The position numbers and the translations under genes are program-made. The notes beneath the pieces are model-generated. The model saw nothing but the letters and a program-made list of their open reading frames with translations, ran no database searches and was not told the origin of the DNA. This document shows positions 45,690 through 57,900 of a DNA stretch of 64,000 nucleotides, in pieces (the stretch's first letter is position 1; each line of letters opens with the position of its first letter). Source of the stretch: Camellia lanceoleosa (taxonomy: Eukaryota; Streptophyta; Magnoliopsida; Ericales; Theaceae); the NCBI GenBank assembly GCA_025200525.1, contig CM045761.1:39750190-39814189 (forward strand), in the 5' to 3' direction.

Positions 45690-46034
45690 TATATTAAATC
45701 CAAATCTCAAAGGAGTGTAAGTGTAATTTACCAAATTTTTAATTAGGCTATGTAATGCTTATAACGACGTACCACGATATGGAACAATCTATGTAATAAT
45801 TATGACCATTAGATTATCTTGATTAGTGTGTGGTGCTTTATTTTAAATGTAATCAAAGAGTCATAAATCTTTTATAATCATTTTTATGAAAATTTTTTCA
45901 TGATACCTAGTATTGCTCATATATTAAATTCAAATCTCAAAGGGGTGTAAGTGTAATTTACCAAATTTTTAATTAGGCTATGTAATGCTTATAACCACGT
46001 ACCACGATATGGAACGATCTATGTAATAATTTTT
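45690..46034. repeat. Direct duplication (about 110 bp) flanking MITE copy 4
   Basis: GTGTAAGTGTAATTTACCAA to CTATGTAATAATT occurs at about 45,714-45,800 and 45,944-46,030, nearly identical. MITE copy 4 sits between the two. Confidence 0.8.
45801..45918. mobile_element. MITE family A, copy 4 (left end missing)
   Basis: It matches copy 3 from ATGACCATTAGATTA through TCATGATACCTAGTATTGCT. The left inverted repeat is absent. Confidence 0.6.
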
Positions 46035-47508
46035 TGATGATGAAATTGTTTTTAGCTTTGTCACTTTGTCTGTCTTTCTCTCTCATATTCTTTGGGCTTT
46101 CTATGAAGCTTCGTCCTTCATTTCATTTTTTGGATATATAACATGAGAGGGTCGGTTTGAGAATTATGAGGTAGTTTCCAAGGTAAAAAATTTTTCAGAG
46201 GATCAAAGAATTATGCGATAGTGTTTTTAGGTAATATTTTTAGTAATTGAAAATTTGCAATATATGTTAAAATGGATATCTTTTTTTTTCCTCAATTACT
46301 TAATAAAAATGAGTAATCATGAAACATCTATAAATTTTTTTGAAATATGACTAATTTGGAACACTTCCTAATTATTGTGGTATGGCATTCTAAAATTATT
46401 AAATAATTATTTGTTTTAAAGTATCATGTTATTTTTTGTCAGGTGCTCCCAATAAATGAGAAATTATAGAATACTATTACAATTTCTGTTATGTTATTGG
46501 TTGAGAGCACTACTGGCATGTTTGTTTATACAAATAGGACTTTGAGATTGAATTAATAATCTAATAAACTACATAATTTGATGTTTGACAAGGGAGAAAC
46601 AGATTGGTTAGTTAAATTACAAAATTAATAAAATTTGTTAGTCCCTCTCCCATAATTCCATGCCAATCCAAATATTGGGATGTGATAAAGGAATTGATAA
46701 TCCTAAAACTAATAGTCCAATAAATGCCTAATTATATCTAATTGGAGAAATGTTTGGATGCCCAACCCCTTAAGGGTTGCACACCATATGCAAGGGCATA
46801 TTTTGGGCTCAAAATGACCTCCCGATAAAGGATCGTTTATATGTTTAAAAAAATAATAATTGTAATCAAAAGATTATCCACTAATTTTTTTTTTACAATA
46901 AAATTACTTAAATATATAACAAAGTTTACAATAAGAAAAATATCCAAAATAATCTAAACTCAAGTATTAAATAAAAAATACACAAATTATAATAAAATAT
47001 CGCTTAAACACCACAATTCTCACATTTTAAGTTGCAAAATTGCTAATCAAACTTGCACAATTCAACTTATCAACTAAATATTTTTCAATGGCTACAATTA
47101 CTAATCCATTTAATCTTTATTGTGACATAGGTAAGATATTTTAAATTTGCTTTTTTTCTCTCTAGAAACAATTATAACTGGCATAATTAATCATATTTTG
47201 AACACAATTTATAAATTTAGTAAACAATTATCCATTAATTTCAAATAATTCATCAAATCAATAGGCTTTTCAATTTTTTTAGAATAAAAACAATCATTTA
47301 TTAGTTTTAAATAATTCATCACATTAACCATTTGTTAATTTTGAATTTTCATCAAATTTTGTCGAAGCCTTTTAACTTTAAGTAGATTTCTTTTATGAAC
47401 TAGTACAATAGCAAAAAATATCTTGGGGTCTCTTTTTTAATCAATTTCTGAGTCCCAAAGTGAAGGTTTTGCCGGCCTTGGGCATATGTAATTTGCGTAA
47501 GTTCTTAC

Positions 47509-47591
47509 TGAAGAATTTGTAGAAGAAATGAAAAATATCTCTTGATTTCCAATCTCAATTACAGAGTTTCATATTTATACAGCATATGAAA
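47509..47591 (-). repeat. 3' LTR of the outer copia, left piece
   Basis: TGAAGAATTTGTAGAAGAAATG onward matches the start of the 59,290 LTR. It is cut at CATATGAAA by the nested element and resumes at 54,699. Confidence 0.92.
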
Positions 47592-48069
47592 TGTAAATCA
47601 TCAAGCACTATAACGCAGCGGAATAAAAATTAATAAGATCATACCTTTTTAGATATAATCTGAACTCTGATGAATCTCGTGGGTAAATCACGTGCTTCCT
47701 GAATCTAGTCAATCAACCCAAAGAAGGGTGATATTACAATGGTGAATATCACCCACACAAATCACAAAGGCAAATGGCTTATTGATCGTTGTTTATGGGA
47801 GAGAGTTAGTATATGGGAGAAATCAGATATGGGAAAAAGATCAAAACATACGTTCTTTTCTTTAGGAGAGAGTCGTATCTCTTAATCTCCTATATCCATA
47901 TATCAGATATATAATGTTATTATTATCTATCCATATCAGTTAATGGAGATAATATCTATACCTGAGTGGTTATCCTAAACAGGTTTGAATTCAAATTCAA
48001 AAACCATTTGGTTAAGGTTCAAATTCAAATGTTGAAATGGTCATGCCACATGGGCGCCCATTTCTAACA
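47592..48069 (-). repeat. 3' LTR of the nested copia
   Basis: On the + strand it starts TGTAAATCATCAAGC and ends CATTTCTAACA, matching 54,218-54,698. It contains an ATATCAGATATATAATG stretch and a TTGAATTCAAATTCAAA palindromic segment. Confidence 0.92.
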
Positions 48070-48084
48070 TCTCCCACTCGCACA
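48070..48084 (-). promoter_or_regulatory. Polypurine tract of the nested copia
   Basis: On the minus strand TGCGAGTGGGAGA directly precedes the LTR start TGTTAGAAATGG. This is a common copia arrangement. Confidence 0.75.
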
Positions 48085-49139
48085 TGAGTTGGCATGACAC
48101 TGCCATATCTCTATCTCAATCTCCCCAAAAAGAACAATCTCATACTAGCCAATGCACCGTGCGACCGCTGAGAACACCTGCATGTGGGAGCTCTATACTA
48201 GAAACTCAAAATGAGCCAGCATAGAGACATCAACCCAAAAGGAACAAAAATAGTGTCTCATATACCCCAGACCCATCTAATTACACGGTCCAAAAACATC
48301 TCTAATCCTCAAAAGAGCATGTTTGACCCTCTCAATTCTTGCAATATATTCACACTCAATCGCCTCTCATACAGGCGATGTGAGTTCTTGGCAATGAATA
48401 TACAACAGTGGTGGTGTAATACTAGATGATCTTCACTTTGCACTCATGCCATTTAGTTTAGGATTGACCGCTTTCGGTGATGTCCCTTAAGGCGAATCAT
48501 ACATGACCGCAGGCAACATACCAAAGTAGCAGAACATCAACCCCTTACCTTATGACATAGTCAAAACTCACAAAAGGGTACATAAATGAAAGTCATATCA
48601 ATAATGACACGTAAGACTCACACGGTGAAGAAACAGGGATCCATTCTCTCACCTCATTACTTGGTCGCCAAGCACATGTAGTATGAATACATGCTACGGT
48701 GGAGTAACTCTTCCAAAAGAGTGACGTCATACTCGATACACCGTACAGATATTAGTCTAGTCGCTTTTTAGCGCCTAACCCAAATTCTCTATTTGCTCGC
48801 CTTCTAGGCGCCAAATGAGATCTCGCATCTGGCTAATCATAACAGGCACAACATGGAAAGTGGGTACTAACATCCATGTTTGGTCCTTAACACGACCTCA
48901 TCTTGGTTGTAACCAAGGCGACATGCATAGTGGATTATTTAAGCCTCTCTTGGCTCCAAATAAAAATAAACCACTAGTCTCAACCTTGTTCGCTCCCAAG
49001 CGCCAAGGGCGATTGCTCGTGTGAGTGAGCTAATCTTGCCTGCTGACATCATCATCTGTTAATCATTATGACACAAACCATAATAGTGTCAACATCCCAT
49101 CATCCCAAAATAAGTGAACGATTTTAAAAAAAATGACCA

Positions 49140-49445
49140 CGACTTAGCAATTCTAGATTCCAAACATAAGCCTTATCGGCACCTCTTGCGATAAGTATAT
49201 ACAAAGGAATCCACCATGCGCCTCACATGAAGTGATTCAAAATCACAATCCTAGATTCCAAACATAAGCCTTATCGGCACCTCTTGCGATAAGTATATAC
49301 AAAGAATCCACCATGTGCGCCACATGAAGTGATTCAAAATCACAATCCTAGATTCCAAACATAAGCCTTATCGGACCTCTTGCGATAAGCATATACAATG
49401 GAATCCTCCATGTGCGCCTCATGAAGTGATTTAAGATCACTATCT
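49140..49445. repeat. Tandem repeat, about 100-bp unit, 3 copies
   Basis: CTAGATTCCAAACATAAGCC to GTGATTCAAAATCAC occurs three times in succession with small indels. It contains a self-complementary CTTATCGGC...GCGATAAG segment that could fold as a hairpin. Confidence 0.9.
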
Positions 49446-49744
49446 CTTGTGCAATATCCTCTCCAAAGATATTTTGGTGACCAATTTGCGTTCATTCTTG
49501 ATCGCCTAACTAAGCAGAATCGTAACTAGCGCATTGAATCTTACAAAGAGCAAATTAATATACTACTAGTAAAGTATTCTATCCACAGTCTAATGAGCAA
49601 GGTCAATGTCTAAACAACTCGGTTGACCATTTACCAAAGATAACACTTATCATGCGAATCGCCCACATAGCGTGCTTTAGGCTTCCACAACAAAGAAAAG
49701 ATCAAGGAATATAGGTCACTGTTTTTCCCAAAGACAATCAGGAT

Positions 49745-49885
49745 TCACTCAATAGCTAAGGCTCGGCTTTTACCGATAGGTAAGTCAATGGGTTTGCAAT
49801 TTTGCATCTAGAATCGTTCTAGGATATTCCTAATGTAAGTCATCGAAGACAAAATAGGAATTCTCTCAAAACAATCCCTAAGGAT
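49745..49885 (-). pseudogene. Remnant of copia reverse transcriptase in the nested element
   Basis: The minus strand reads LRDCFERIPILSSM, TYIRNILERF, stop, MQNCKPIDLPIGKSRALAIE. The (S)xxYIxxILxRFxMxNCKPxxxPI pattern is the conserved stretch just after the palm of copia RTs. It shows that the interior was once pol. The upstream YVDD motif is not recoverable because of deletions. Confidence 0.7.
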
Positions 49886-52800
49886 CACACATCAGCATAT
49901 AAATTACATCACCCATGTCCATCATATCTATAATAGTGGACTGCCCACCCTAGGTGGCGATAACCTTATAAATTCTTGGCTCATAATGACTAAGTAAAGA
50001 AACAGCTCTTTTTGGACCATTGATCATACCTCAGTGGTCTTTATCGATCATCGTCGGCCTATCATGGCTTCACGAAATCTAAGAACCACTATTTGGATAA
50101 CTGTTTTAGGCTGTAAAAGATTTATTGGAACTAGCAACCTTTTTGCGCTCCTAACTTTTCACCATAAAAACAGAAGATAAATCCCTACGGATCTACTTAT
50201 CCAATTCTCCAACGAGAAGTTGGGTCACAATGTCCACAAATCAATGTTCCGAACTTATGTCAATCATAGCCTAAGTCAAAATAACCTCACTCCCGAGGAG
50301 GAAGTCAAAATAACTTCACTCCCGGAAGGAAGTCTTCTCATGGTCTACACCTTCCTCAATGGTGCGACTTTTGTGTCTAGCAAGCCTTATGCCTCAACAA
50401 TGACTATCCAAATTACACATAACTTTAGAAACGGTTTAGCGTCATAATGGAAAGTCAACCAAATTATAGAAATGGTTAATCCTCAAAGACTTTGTCTTAA
50501 AGCATAACATTAATCCACTTTCTAAAAACAGGAGACTAGAGCCTTTGGCATTATCCTAGGCTCTTTATCATCTTGCGGAGCAATTATGAATGTTTCCTTC
50601 TCAATCACCCAGTGATGACGTGAAAAATCTTCACATTCGCTACCACGCAACTAAGAATGTAGAGTATTTTTCTCTAATGGAGTAATCCATTAGTAGGCAT
50701 ATCACATCCACTGTCCCTAGGATATTGGAAATTTCTTTCCATTCTCAACTAGGCTACATAAAAGCGCTATGCTTAGAATTCTCTATCTTATAGAGTTCCA
50801 AAACTCTATACACGTCACCTTTACTAAGAAAACTTTATGTGACTTAGTTACACTACCACAAAGCTGCTTACCTATATGCATATAACCCGGAGGATTTACA
50901 TGACAAAGATACAATAATGCCACATAACCCTATGTGTTTACAAGACAAAGATACAATAATGCGCTTATAGAACCTTAGGTCTTAACCCAATCTTATGAGA
51001 AGTAGAATAAAGATAATTTGCTTAATGGTTCTGATTGCCCATAGATGGCTCTCTGCTAACCCATTACTCAAAATGGAGTGTAAAATCGATATGGAGGGCA
51101 TCGAGTTAGGGATATAGGCGACAAACTAGTGCAATTCCTAATTGGGAAACATTTTGCGCCATTATCCACCTAACATTAACAATATTTAATTCCTTATCTC
51201 TACTACACCATTGTGTTGTTGAGTATTAGGAATAATCAATTTTCTAAGCATCCATTTCTCTTCACGAGTTCTCTAAAATAACTCAAATAGATACTGCCAC
51301 CTTGGTCAAAACTAAAAGCACAAAAGCTATTATCTAATTGATCTCAACCTCATATGTGCAATGTCAAAAAATCATCTCAAAACTTTTGACTTATGGGAGA
51401 TCAAATAGTCTTGACTCGAGATCGTATCGTAATCTATAAATGTGTCGAGATTGAGGCATAGCTATCATACCCTTACACATATCTAGTCACAAAAATCATA
51501 GTGGACTAAATGCCAATACAAATGACCTTCTATGGCTTTCCTACTTACTTGCGCAACCATTGCGAACAAAGTTACACATTCACATGAGAACATAATGTCA
51601 TAAGCGAGTGGGCACGAGAAGGCCTACTCAAACCATCGTGTCATCATCTCATTAATGTGATTAAGTATAATAAGCCATCGGTTCATGACCAATGTCATAA
51701 ACTAATTCCAATCATCTTTATGTGTGAGTTCTCGAAGACCGGTTTTAAAGGTTTAGGCCCAACTAGGTAATGACTCACAACTAACTCATATTCACTAGAT
51801 CATAAAAGGATGTCATGGAGATATCAAGTGCGCCTAAATGCAAATTTAACTAGTAAGTGCTAATCCCTGCACCTTCAAGTCAATTTTATTCTCCATACAC
51901 TTTAACGCATCTAGTTGAAAAATGACGATACTCCTCTGCCATATCTATTTCTCGCTTCATAGTTACTTGCAATTAATTCTACTATCCACAAGAAGGAGAG
52001 AATAAGCTATCAATCTTTGACTCTTGAAGTAACTTAAGCGGGAATTAGGCTAAAGAGTCTAATTCAACACAATGCTCTCTGGCGATGTGTCAAATTCTTA
52101 AAGTCATAACAACCTTGTCGGCCTTGACCTTTTTATTACTATGCTGCAACGTTTGCGCTTAGTAGTAAACGTTATTCAAAAACGTTAGCCTAGCTAAGGA
52201 ATCATACAAAGAAGCCCCTCCTCATGTCTCACACCTAAGTGTGGAAACAGTAAGTGTCCAAACTTAGACAAGTTGGCAATGCTAACAGATTTTGCAGCCA
52301 CTAAGCGCTAATCTTTTCACTTAGTGTTAATAGATTTTGCAGCTTCTAAGCGCTAATCTTTTCACTTAGTGTTAATTTCAACGCACACTATGATAGTGCA
52401 TGAAATTTTGCTCCATCTACTCCCAATAATTGGGTAGAAAGCAAAACACTGCTCATATTAGCTACTCGTCTTACACTTAATGACTAATTTATTTAAGCTC
52501 GCATTTCTTGGATGACGTGACTCTTGAATGTTACTTCATCCAATGATGTAACATTATTTACAAGTCAAAATACAAAGTCAATCCGCGCAGCTCAATAGTC
52601 AAGATCATATCTGAGATCTATTGAGGGCTTACTAATTTCATAACTCCAAAACTCGCCAATCAAAAAACTACGTAGTGTGCTACTAACCATAAGCGCACAC
52701 ATCAAATTTGTTGTGCCAAACAAGGCAACCGCGACTTTGAGTCATGTTTCCTTACTTTGGCTTAATTAAGATTTGACCTAAAGTCTCCAAGACTTTTGCT

Positions 52801-53729
52801 CATCTAAAGAATGGGATTACATTATTCACATTTGAACATCTCTACTAAGTCTAGGTCAACCAAATTAACTTCCATAAGCGAAGTCAATTTAGAGAGAAAT
52901 TCGCATTGGGATTAATTTGATTAGCATAATATAATTTTGCCACAAAAATCTAAATTAAATAGTGACAATATTACACAAGTCGCAAGATCGAAAATCCGCT
53001 AAGCTCGTAATCATCTCTTGCGCCACAAGTGACAATTATCCAAACTTTAATTTAATTTATGCGCAAAATATTGGTTTTCGGGAGCTAATCTAAAAAAAAA
53101 TTTCTCTCAACCGAATAACCTCCCACTGACTATGGCATATACAAAGCATGATAAATTCCATACAATAGCATCTTAATGTAAATTTACAAATAACTCATGC
53201 TATATTCATTTAATAATGGAATTCTAATAAATAAATAAATAAATAATCATGCTCCTCTAATTTCAACATATTAAAAATCCAAAAAATATGTTGTATTCAA
53301 TATTCAGATTATGCCATAATTAAAGTCTACATCATTTTGAAATTTTCTGGAATTTTCTGGAATTTTCTGAAATTTTCTGGAATTTTAAATAACTAATAAA
53401 TACACATAAAATTAGAAATAAAAAATCCAGAAGCTGATAAACAGAAAAATATTCCCAGTAAATAGTAAACCATTTCAGAAGTCCACAATAAAAATTTCAA
53501 CCCCAGAAAATTATTTATGCAATACGTAATCATTTTAAAGCATAAAAATGAATTATTAACACAGAAAAATATTTTTTATTTTCGTAAAATTTTCAAAATT
53601 TTACAGAAGATTCAAAATTTAATTCTGAGTCTAACGGTACCAACCATGCTTAAAACAAAGCTATAACGAATAAATTATGGCCATTTAACGCAATACAGAA
53701 TTAAAAAAAAACAAACAGAGACTTAGAGC

Positions 53730-54034
53730 CCAGCCAGCGCGGAAAATGGCTCGGCTCGGCTCGCCACTCATCGCAAGCGAGCTCGGTAGCTTGACTCAAC
53801 GCTGTGGCGCGCATGGCGCAGCGTGGGCTGCGCACGTGTGTATTTCAAAGCAAGCGCGCGGCTAACGCAGCGCCTGCGGAAGAGGAGGCGGCTCGTGCGT
53901 GGAAGCGGCGTGGAAGCGCGCCTAAGCGTGACGGCGTGGCGACAGCGTGGTGGTAGCTGCCCGGCGTCCGTGATGGCGATGTAGCTCACGCCTTCCGGTG
54001 TTTTACGCTCGATTTTTATCTTGTCGGACTCCAT
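53730..54034 (-). other. GC-rich island with an 88-codon minus-strand frame after the nested copia 5' LTR
   Basis: About 280 bp are strikingly GC-rich (many GCGC and CGGCT words) in an otherwise AT-rich element. The minus-strand frame starts MESDKIKIERKTPEGVSYIA about 180 bp past the LTR, where gag would start. Its second half (arginine and alanine rich) looks like composition-driven sequence. The family is not recognised. It could be the degraded gag start plus a captured GC-rich insert. Confidence 0.35.
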
Positions 54035-54204
54035 TTTTCACAATAAAAACATTTATGGCATTAAAAATGGCATTTAAACGACATAAAAATGAGATGTATC
54101 ACATTCTCAATCTAATTTTCATGCAAATAATGTGTATGTATATCTGTATAAAATTATATACATATTTTATCGCATACAAATAAGCACGAAAATACCCATA
54201 TTCA

Positions 54205-54216
54205 GCTCTGATACCA
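54205..54216 (-). promoter_or_regulatory. Primer binding site of the nested copia (tRNA-iMet type)
   Basis: On the minus strand TGGTATCAGAGC, complementary to the 3' end of plant initiator tRNA-Met, starts one base after the LTR end. Confidence 0.9.
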
Positions 54217-54217
54217 A

Positions 54218-54698
54218 TGTAAATCATCAAGCACTATAACGCAGCGGAATAAAAATTAATAAGATCATACCTTTTTAGATATAATCTGAACTCTGATGAA
54301 TCTCGTGGGTAAATCACGTGCTTCCTGAATCTAGTCAATCAACCCAGCGGTGGGGTGATATTACAATGGTGAATATCACCCACACAAATCACAGTGCAAA
54401 TGGCTTATTGATCGTTGTTTATGGGAGAGAGTTAGTATATGGGAGAAACTGTATATGGGAAAAAGATCAAAACATACGTTCTTTTCTTTAGGAGAGAGTC
54501 TGTGTATCTCTTAATCTCCTATATCCATATATCAGATATATAATGTTATTATTATCTATCCATATCAGTTAATGGAGATAATATCTATACCTGAGTGGTT
54601 ATCCTAAACAGGTTTGAATTCAAATTCAAAAACCATTTGGTTAAGGTTCAAATTCAAATGTTGAAATGGTCATGCCACATGGGCGCCCATTTCTAACA
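54218..54698 (-). repeat. 5' LTR of the nested copia
   Basis: On the + strand it starts TGTAAATCATCAAGC and ends CATTTCTAACA. It differs from the other copy by a handful of changes (for example CCCAGCGGTGGGG versus CCCAAAGAAGGG). Confidence 0.92.
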
Positions 54699-54947
54699 TG
54701 AAAAAACAGTTATGTAACTATCCTATCTCTAACTTTATAACTACTAACAGTTACAAAACAGTTATAACAAACTTGATTATCAATGTGATATAAACTGAAC
54801 ATTCTGGAATAATCTGGACTGAATTGTTATCTTCTTCTGCTGTTAGCTTCTTAACCTGTAGCTCATAGCTTCTTCTGCCATGGTGATTCTCGCTTTCATC
54901 GTAGCTAATTCTTTGTAGCTAATTCTGTTGTAGTTAGTATTTCATCA
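54699..54947 (-). repeat. 3' LTR of the outer copia, right piece
   Basis: It resumes at TGAAAAAACAGTTATG and ends AGTATTTCATCA. Compared with the 59,290 LTR it has a different arrangement of the short TTCTTCTGC/GTAGCTAATTC repeats near its end. Confidence 0.9.
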
Positions 54948-57900
54948 GACCCCCTCAAGCGAAGAGGAGAGGGACGAACCATGAGCTTGTGCTGAAGAAA
55001 AGCAAAGCGAGCAGAGGAAAGTGGCTTAGTGAAGATATCAGCAAGTTGGTCAAGAACCAACATATTGGACAACAAGTTTCTTGGAAACCACTTGGTCACG
55101 CACATAATGATAATCCACGGCAATATGTTTTGTGCGGGCATGGAAAAGCAGATTGGAGGCCAAGCCGATTATGGAGAGATTATCGCACTAGGCGTGCACG
55201 TGAGATGGGAGATGTAACTTCGATCGAAGCATTTGAAGCCAAGTCAGTTCAGAAGCAGCTTGAGCAAGTGCACGATATTCTGCTTCAGTAGAGGACTGAG
55301 AAACAGTGCTCTGTTTCTTGGCAACCCAGGAGACCAGAGTTGAACCGAGAAAAACACAATAGCCAGTGGTTGATTTGCGATCATGCACACTACCAGCCCA
55401 ATCGGCATCCGAAAAGGCATGAAGATCCAAAGAACCAGCAGTAAAGATAAGACCATAATCCAGAGTACCATGAAGAAAACGAAGAAGCCCCTTGACAAGA
55501 TTAAAGTGAGCCACAGTGGGAGCATGCATGAATTGACAGGCATGATTGACAACAAATGCAATATCAGGTCGGGTTATAGTTAGATACTGTAAACCACCTA
55601 CCAAGCTACGATACAAAGCAGGTTGAGCAAAAGGAGTAGAAAAATCAAGAGAAGAGGAAGGCTTAGTAGCCATGGGAGAAGAAGAGGACTTGCAGTTGGT
55701 CATGCCAGCTTTGGCAAGAAGTTCAGAGGCATATTTGTGTTGAGACAAAAACAGACCATCCACAGTGGGTAACACAGATATACCAAGAAAATAAGAGATG
55801 GAACCCAGTTCCTTCATAGAAAATTGAGAATGCATAAGAGTAATAAGCTTGGCAATTTGAGCAGAGTCACTCCCGGTAATAAGTATGTCATCCACATACA
55901 CCAACAGGAGAATGATGGAAGAAGCAGAGTGATTAATGAATAAAGAGGAATCACAACGACTATTAACAAAACCAGAAGTAAGAAGAAAGGAAGAAAAAGT
56001 GGAGTACCATGCACGAGGAGCCTGCTTAAGGCCATAGAGAGCTTTTTGCAATTTACACACATGGGAAGGATAAGTAGAATCAATAAAACCAGGAGGTTGG
56101 TCCATAAACACTTCTTCTTCAAGAATACCATGAAGAAAGGCATTGGAGATGTCCAGCTGCTTAATGGACCAGTTGAAGTGAAGAGCAACACTAAGGAAAA
56201 CACGAATAGTAGGTTGTTTAGCCACCGGACTAAAAGTCTCATGATAATCAATACCTTCCTCCTGAAGATATCCCTTAGCAACCAATCGAGCTTTATGACG
56301 AGCAACAGAACCATCGGAGTTTTTCTTAAGACGAAAAACCCATTTGCAACCAATAACATGTTTGTGACTAAGAGGAGGAACCAAAACCCAAGTATTTTGA
56401 CGTTGAAGAGCTGTAAATTCAGCAGACATAGCAGCAGCCCAAGCAGGAATAGTAAGAGCCATAGACCATGTGGAAGGTTCAATGAGAGAAGAATCAGGAG
56501 GAGAAGTAACGGTCAAATGAATAGGAAGCTTATGTTTAGACCGAGTAACCATGGGATGAGTGTTAAGAGAAGAAGCCAAGGGAGCATAAGCACTTAAATC
56601 AATGTGCACAGAATCAATAGGAAGGGAGGAGTTGGAGAGATCAGCAGCTGATATAAGAGGAGCAGCTGTAGGCATAGCAGTCGAGGGAACAGAGATAGGA
56701 AGAGCAGGACTAGGAGGAACCAGAGTAGCAAAGACCAAATGAAGAGACAGGAACGATGGCATACGTAACCGTAAATATCAGAGCAATCGCTAATGGGATG
56801 AGAATGAAGACTTAGAGCTAGAAGGAAAAGAGTGTGACATAGCAGATGAGCTAGAATGAGGTGGCCAAAAGAAATCATGAAGTTGAAATAAAGAAGGGAC
56901 AGTGGAAGAGGGTAGAGAAGAGTGAGAGACAAAAGGGAAGACAGTCTCATCAAAAATAACATGTCTAGAAATAAAAACTTTTCCAGAGATAGGATCAAAA
57001 CACCGATAACCCTTAATGGAAGGATGATATCCAATGAACACACAAGGCACAGATCTGGGTTGGAGTTTATGAGAAGTGTACGGTTTTAGCCAAGGAAAAC
57101 AGCGACAACCAAAACTTTTGAGAAAATGAAAATCCGGAGATTGATGAAACATCTCAAAGAGAGTCTTATTATGCAATTTGGAACTAGGCAAACGATTGAT
57201 AAGAAACACAGAAGTAGCTAAAGCATCAAACCAAAAAGAAAATGGTAAAGCGGATTGATGAAGAAGAGCAATAGTAGTAGTAATTAAATGTCTATGTTTG
57301 CGCTCAGCTACTCCATTTTGAGAAGGAGTATGAGGACATGAGAGTTGATGAATAACACCATTTGTTCTAAGAAATTGCTCAAATTGTGTTCCAGTAAACT
57401 CACCACCACCATCAGTGCGAAACACTTTAAGTTTAGTGTCAAATTGAGTTTCAACAAACACCTTAAACTCTTGAAATTTGGAAAATACTTCACTCTTATT
57501 ACACATAGGATATACCCAAGAAAACTTGCTAAATTCATCAACAAACAGAACATAGTATTTAAAACTGGAATTGGAACATGTAAATGGGCCCCATACATCG
57601 CTATGAATAAGAGAAAGAGGCTTATTAACAGAGGAATTTGACAAAGTAAAAGGAAGTCTATGACTCTTTGCTACAGCACAAGATGTGCATACAGTTTTAT
57701 TACAATGAGAGGAAATGGGTAACTGATAATTCTAAAGCACCACATGAAGCTTTTGAGAAGAAGGATGACCTAGCTGTGTGTGCCACACTGTTGTTGAAGC
57801 AGATGCAGTGGCAAGACAAGCAGCTGGAGATGCTACTGGTTTGTATTGGAGAGAAGAGTGGAGAGGAGGAATGGTAGATGGAATTTGATAAAGGCCATGA

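Larger units (their letters stand above)
45184..47508. other. AT-rich intergenic DNA between SAUR and the copia elements
   Basis: It contains poly-A/T runs (such as 45,549-45,570), a direct duplication at 45,690-46,034 and MITE family A copy 4. I saw no coding sequence. Confidence 0.5.
48085..53730 (-). other. Decayed interior of the nested copia
   Basis: Apart from the RT remnant and the three-copy repeat I find no readable domain. The longest frames are about 75 codons. Base composition is more balanced than in the flanking AT-rich DNA, consistent with old coding sequence. Confidence 0.5.
47592..54698 (-). mobile_element. Second Ty1/copia-type element nested in the outer copia LTR
   Basis: LTRs of 478 and 481 bp flank 6.1 kb. 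The TSD TGAAA sits at 47,587-47,591 and 54,699-54,703, inside sequence that is continuous in the intact LTR of the host element. A tRNA-iMet PBS and a GTGGGAGA polypurine tract give minus orientation. There is no long polyprotein frame, but a stretch at 49,745-49,885 still reads like copia RT, so the interior seems a very decayed coding region. The LTRs are almost identical while the coding part is ruined. That fits mobilisation of an already defective copy by helper enzymes. Confidence 0.92.

Noticed and set aside
53768..54034. 88-codon frame as a genuine gene
   Set aside because: The first part may be a gag remnant, but the rest is driven by GC-rich composition; kept only as a low-confidence feature.
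55814..56482. 222-codon frame overlapping the copia RT on the same strand, and + strand frames opposite it
   Set aside because: Leucine-rich or serine-rich shadows of the copia polyprotein.
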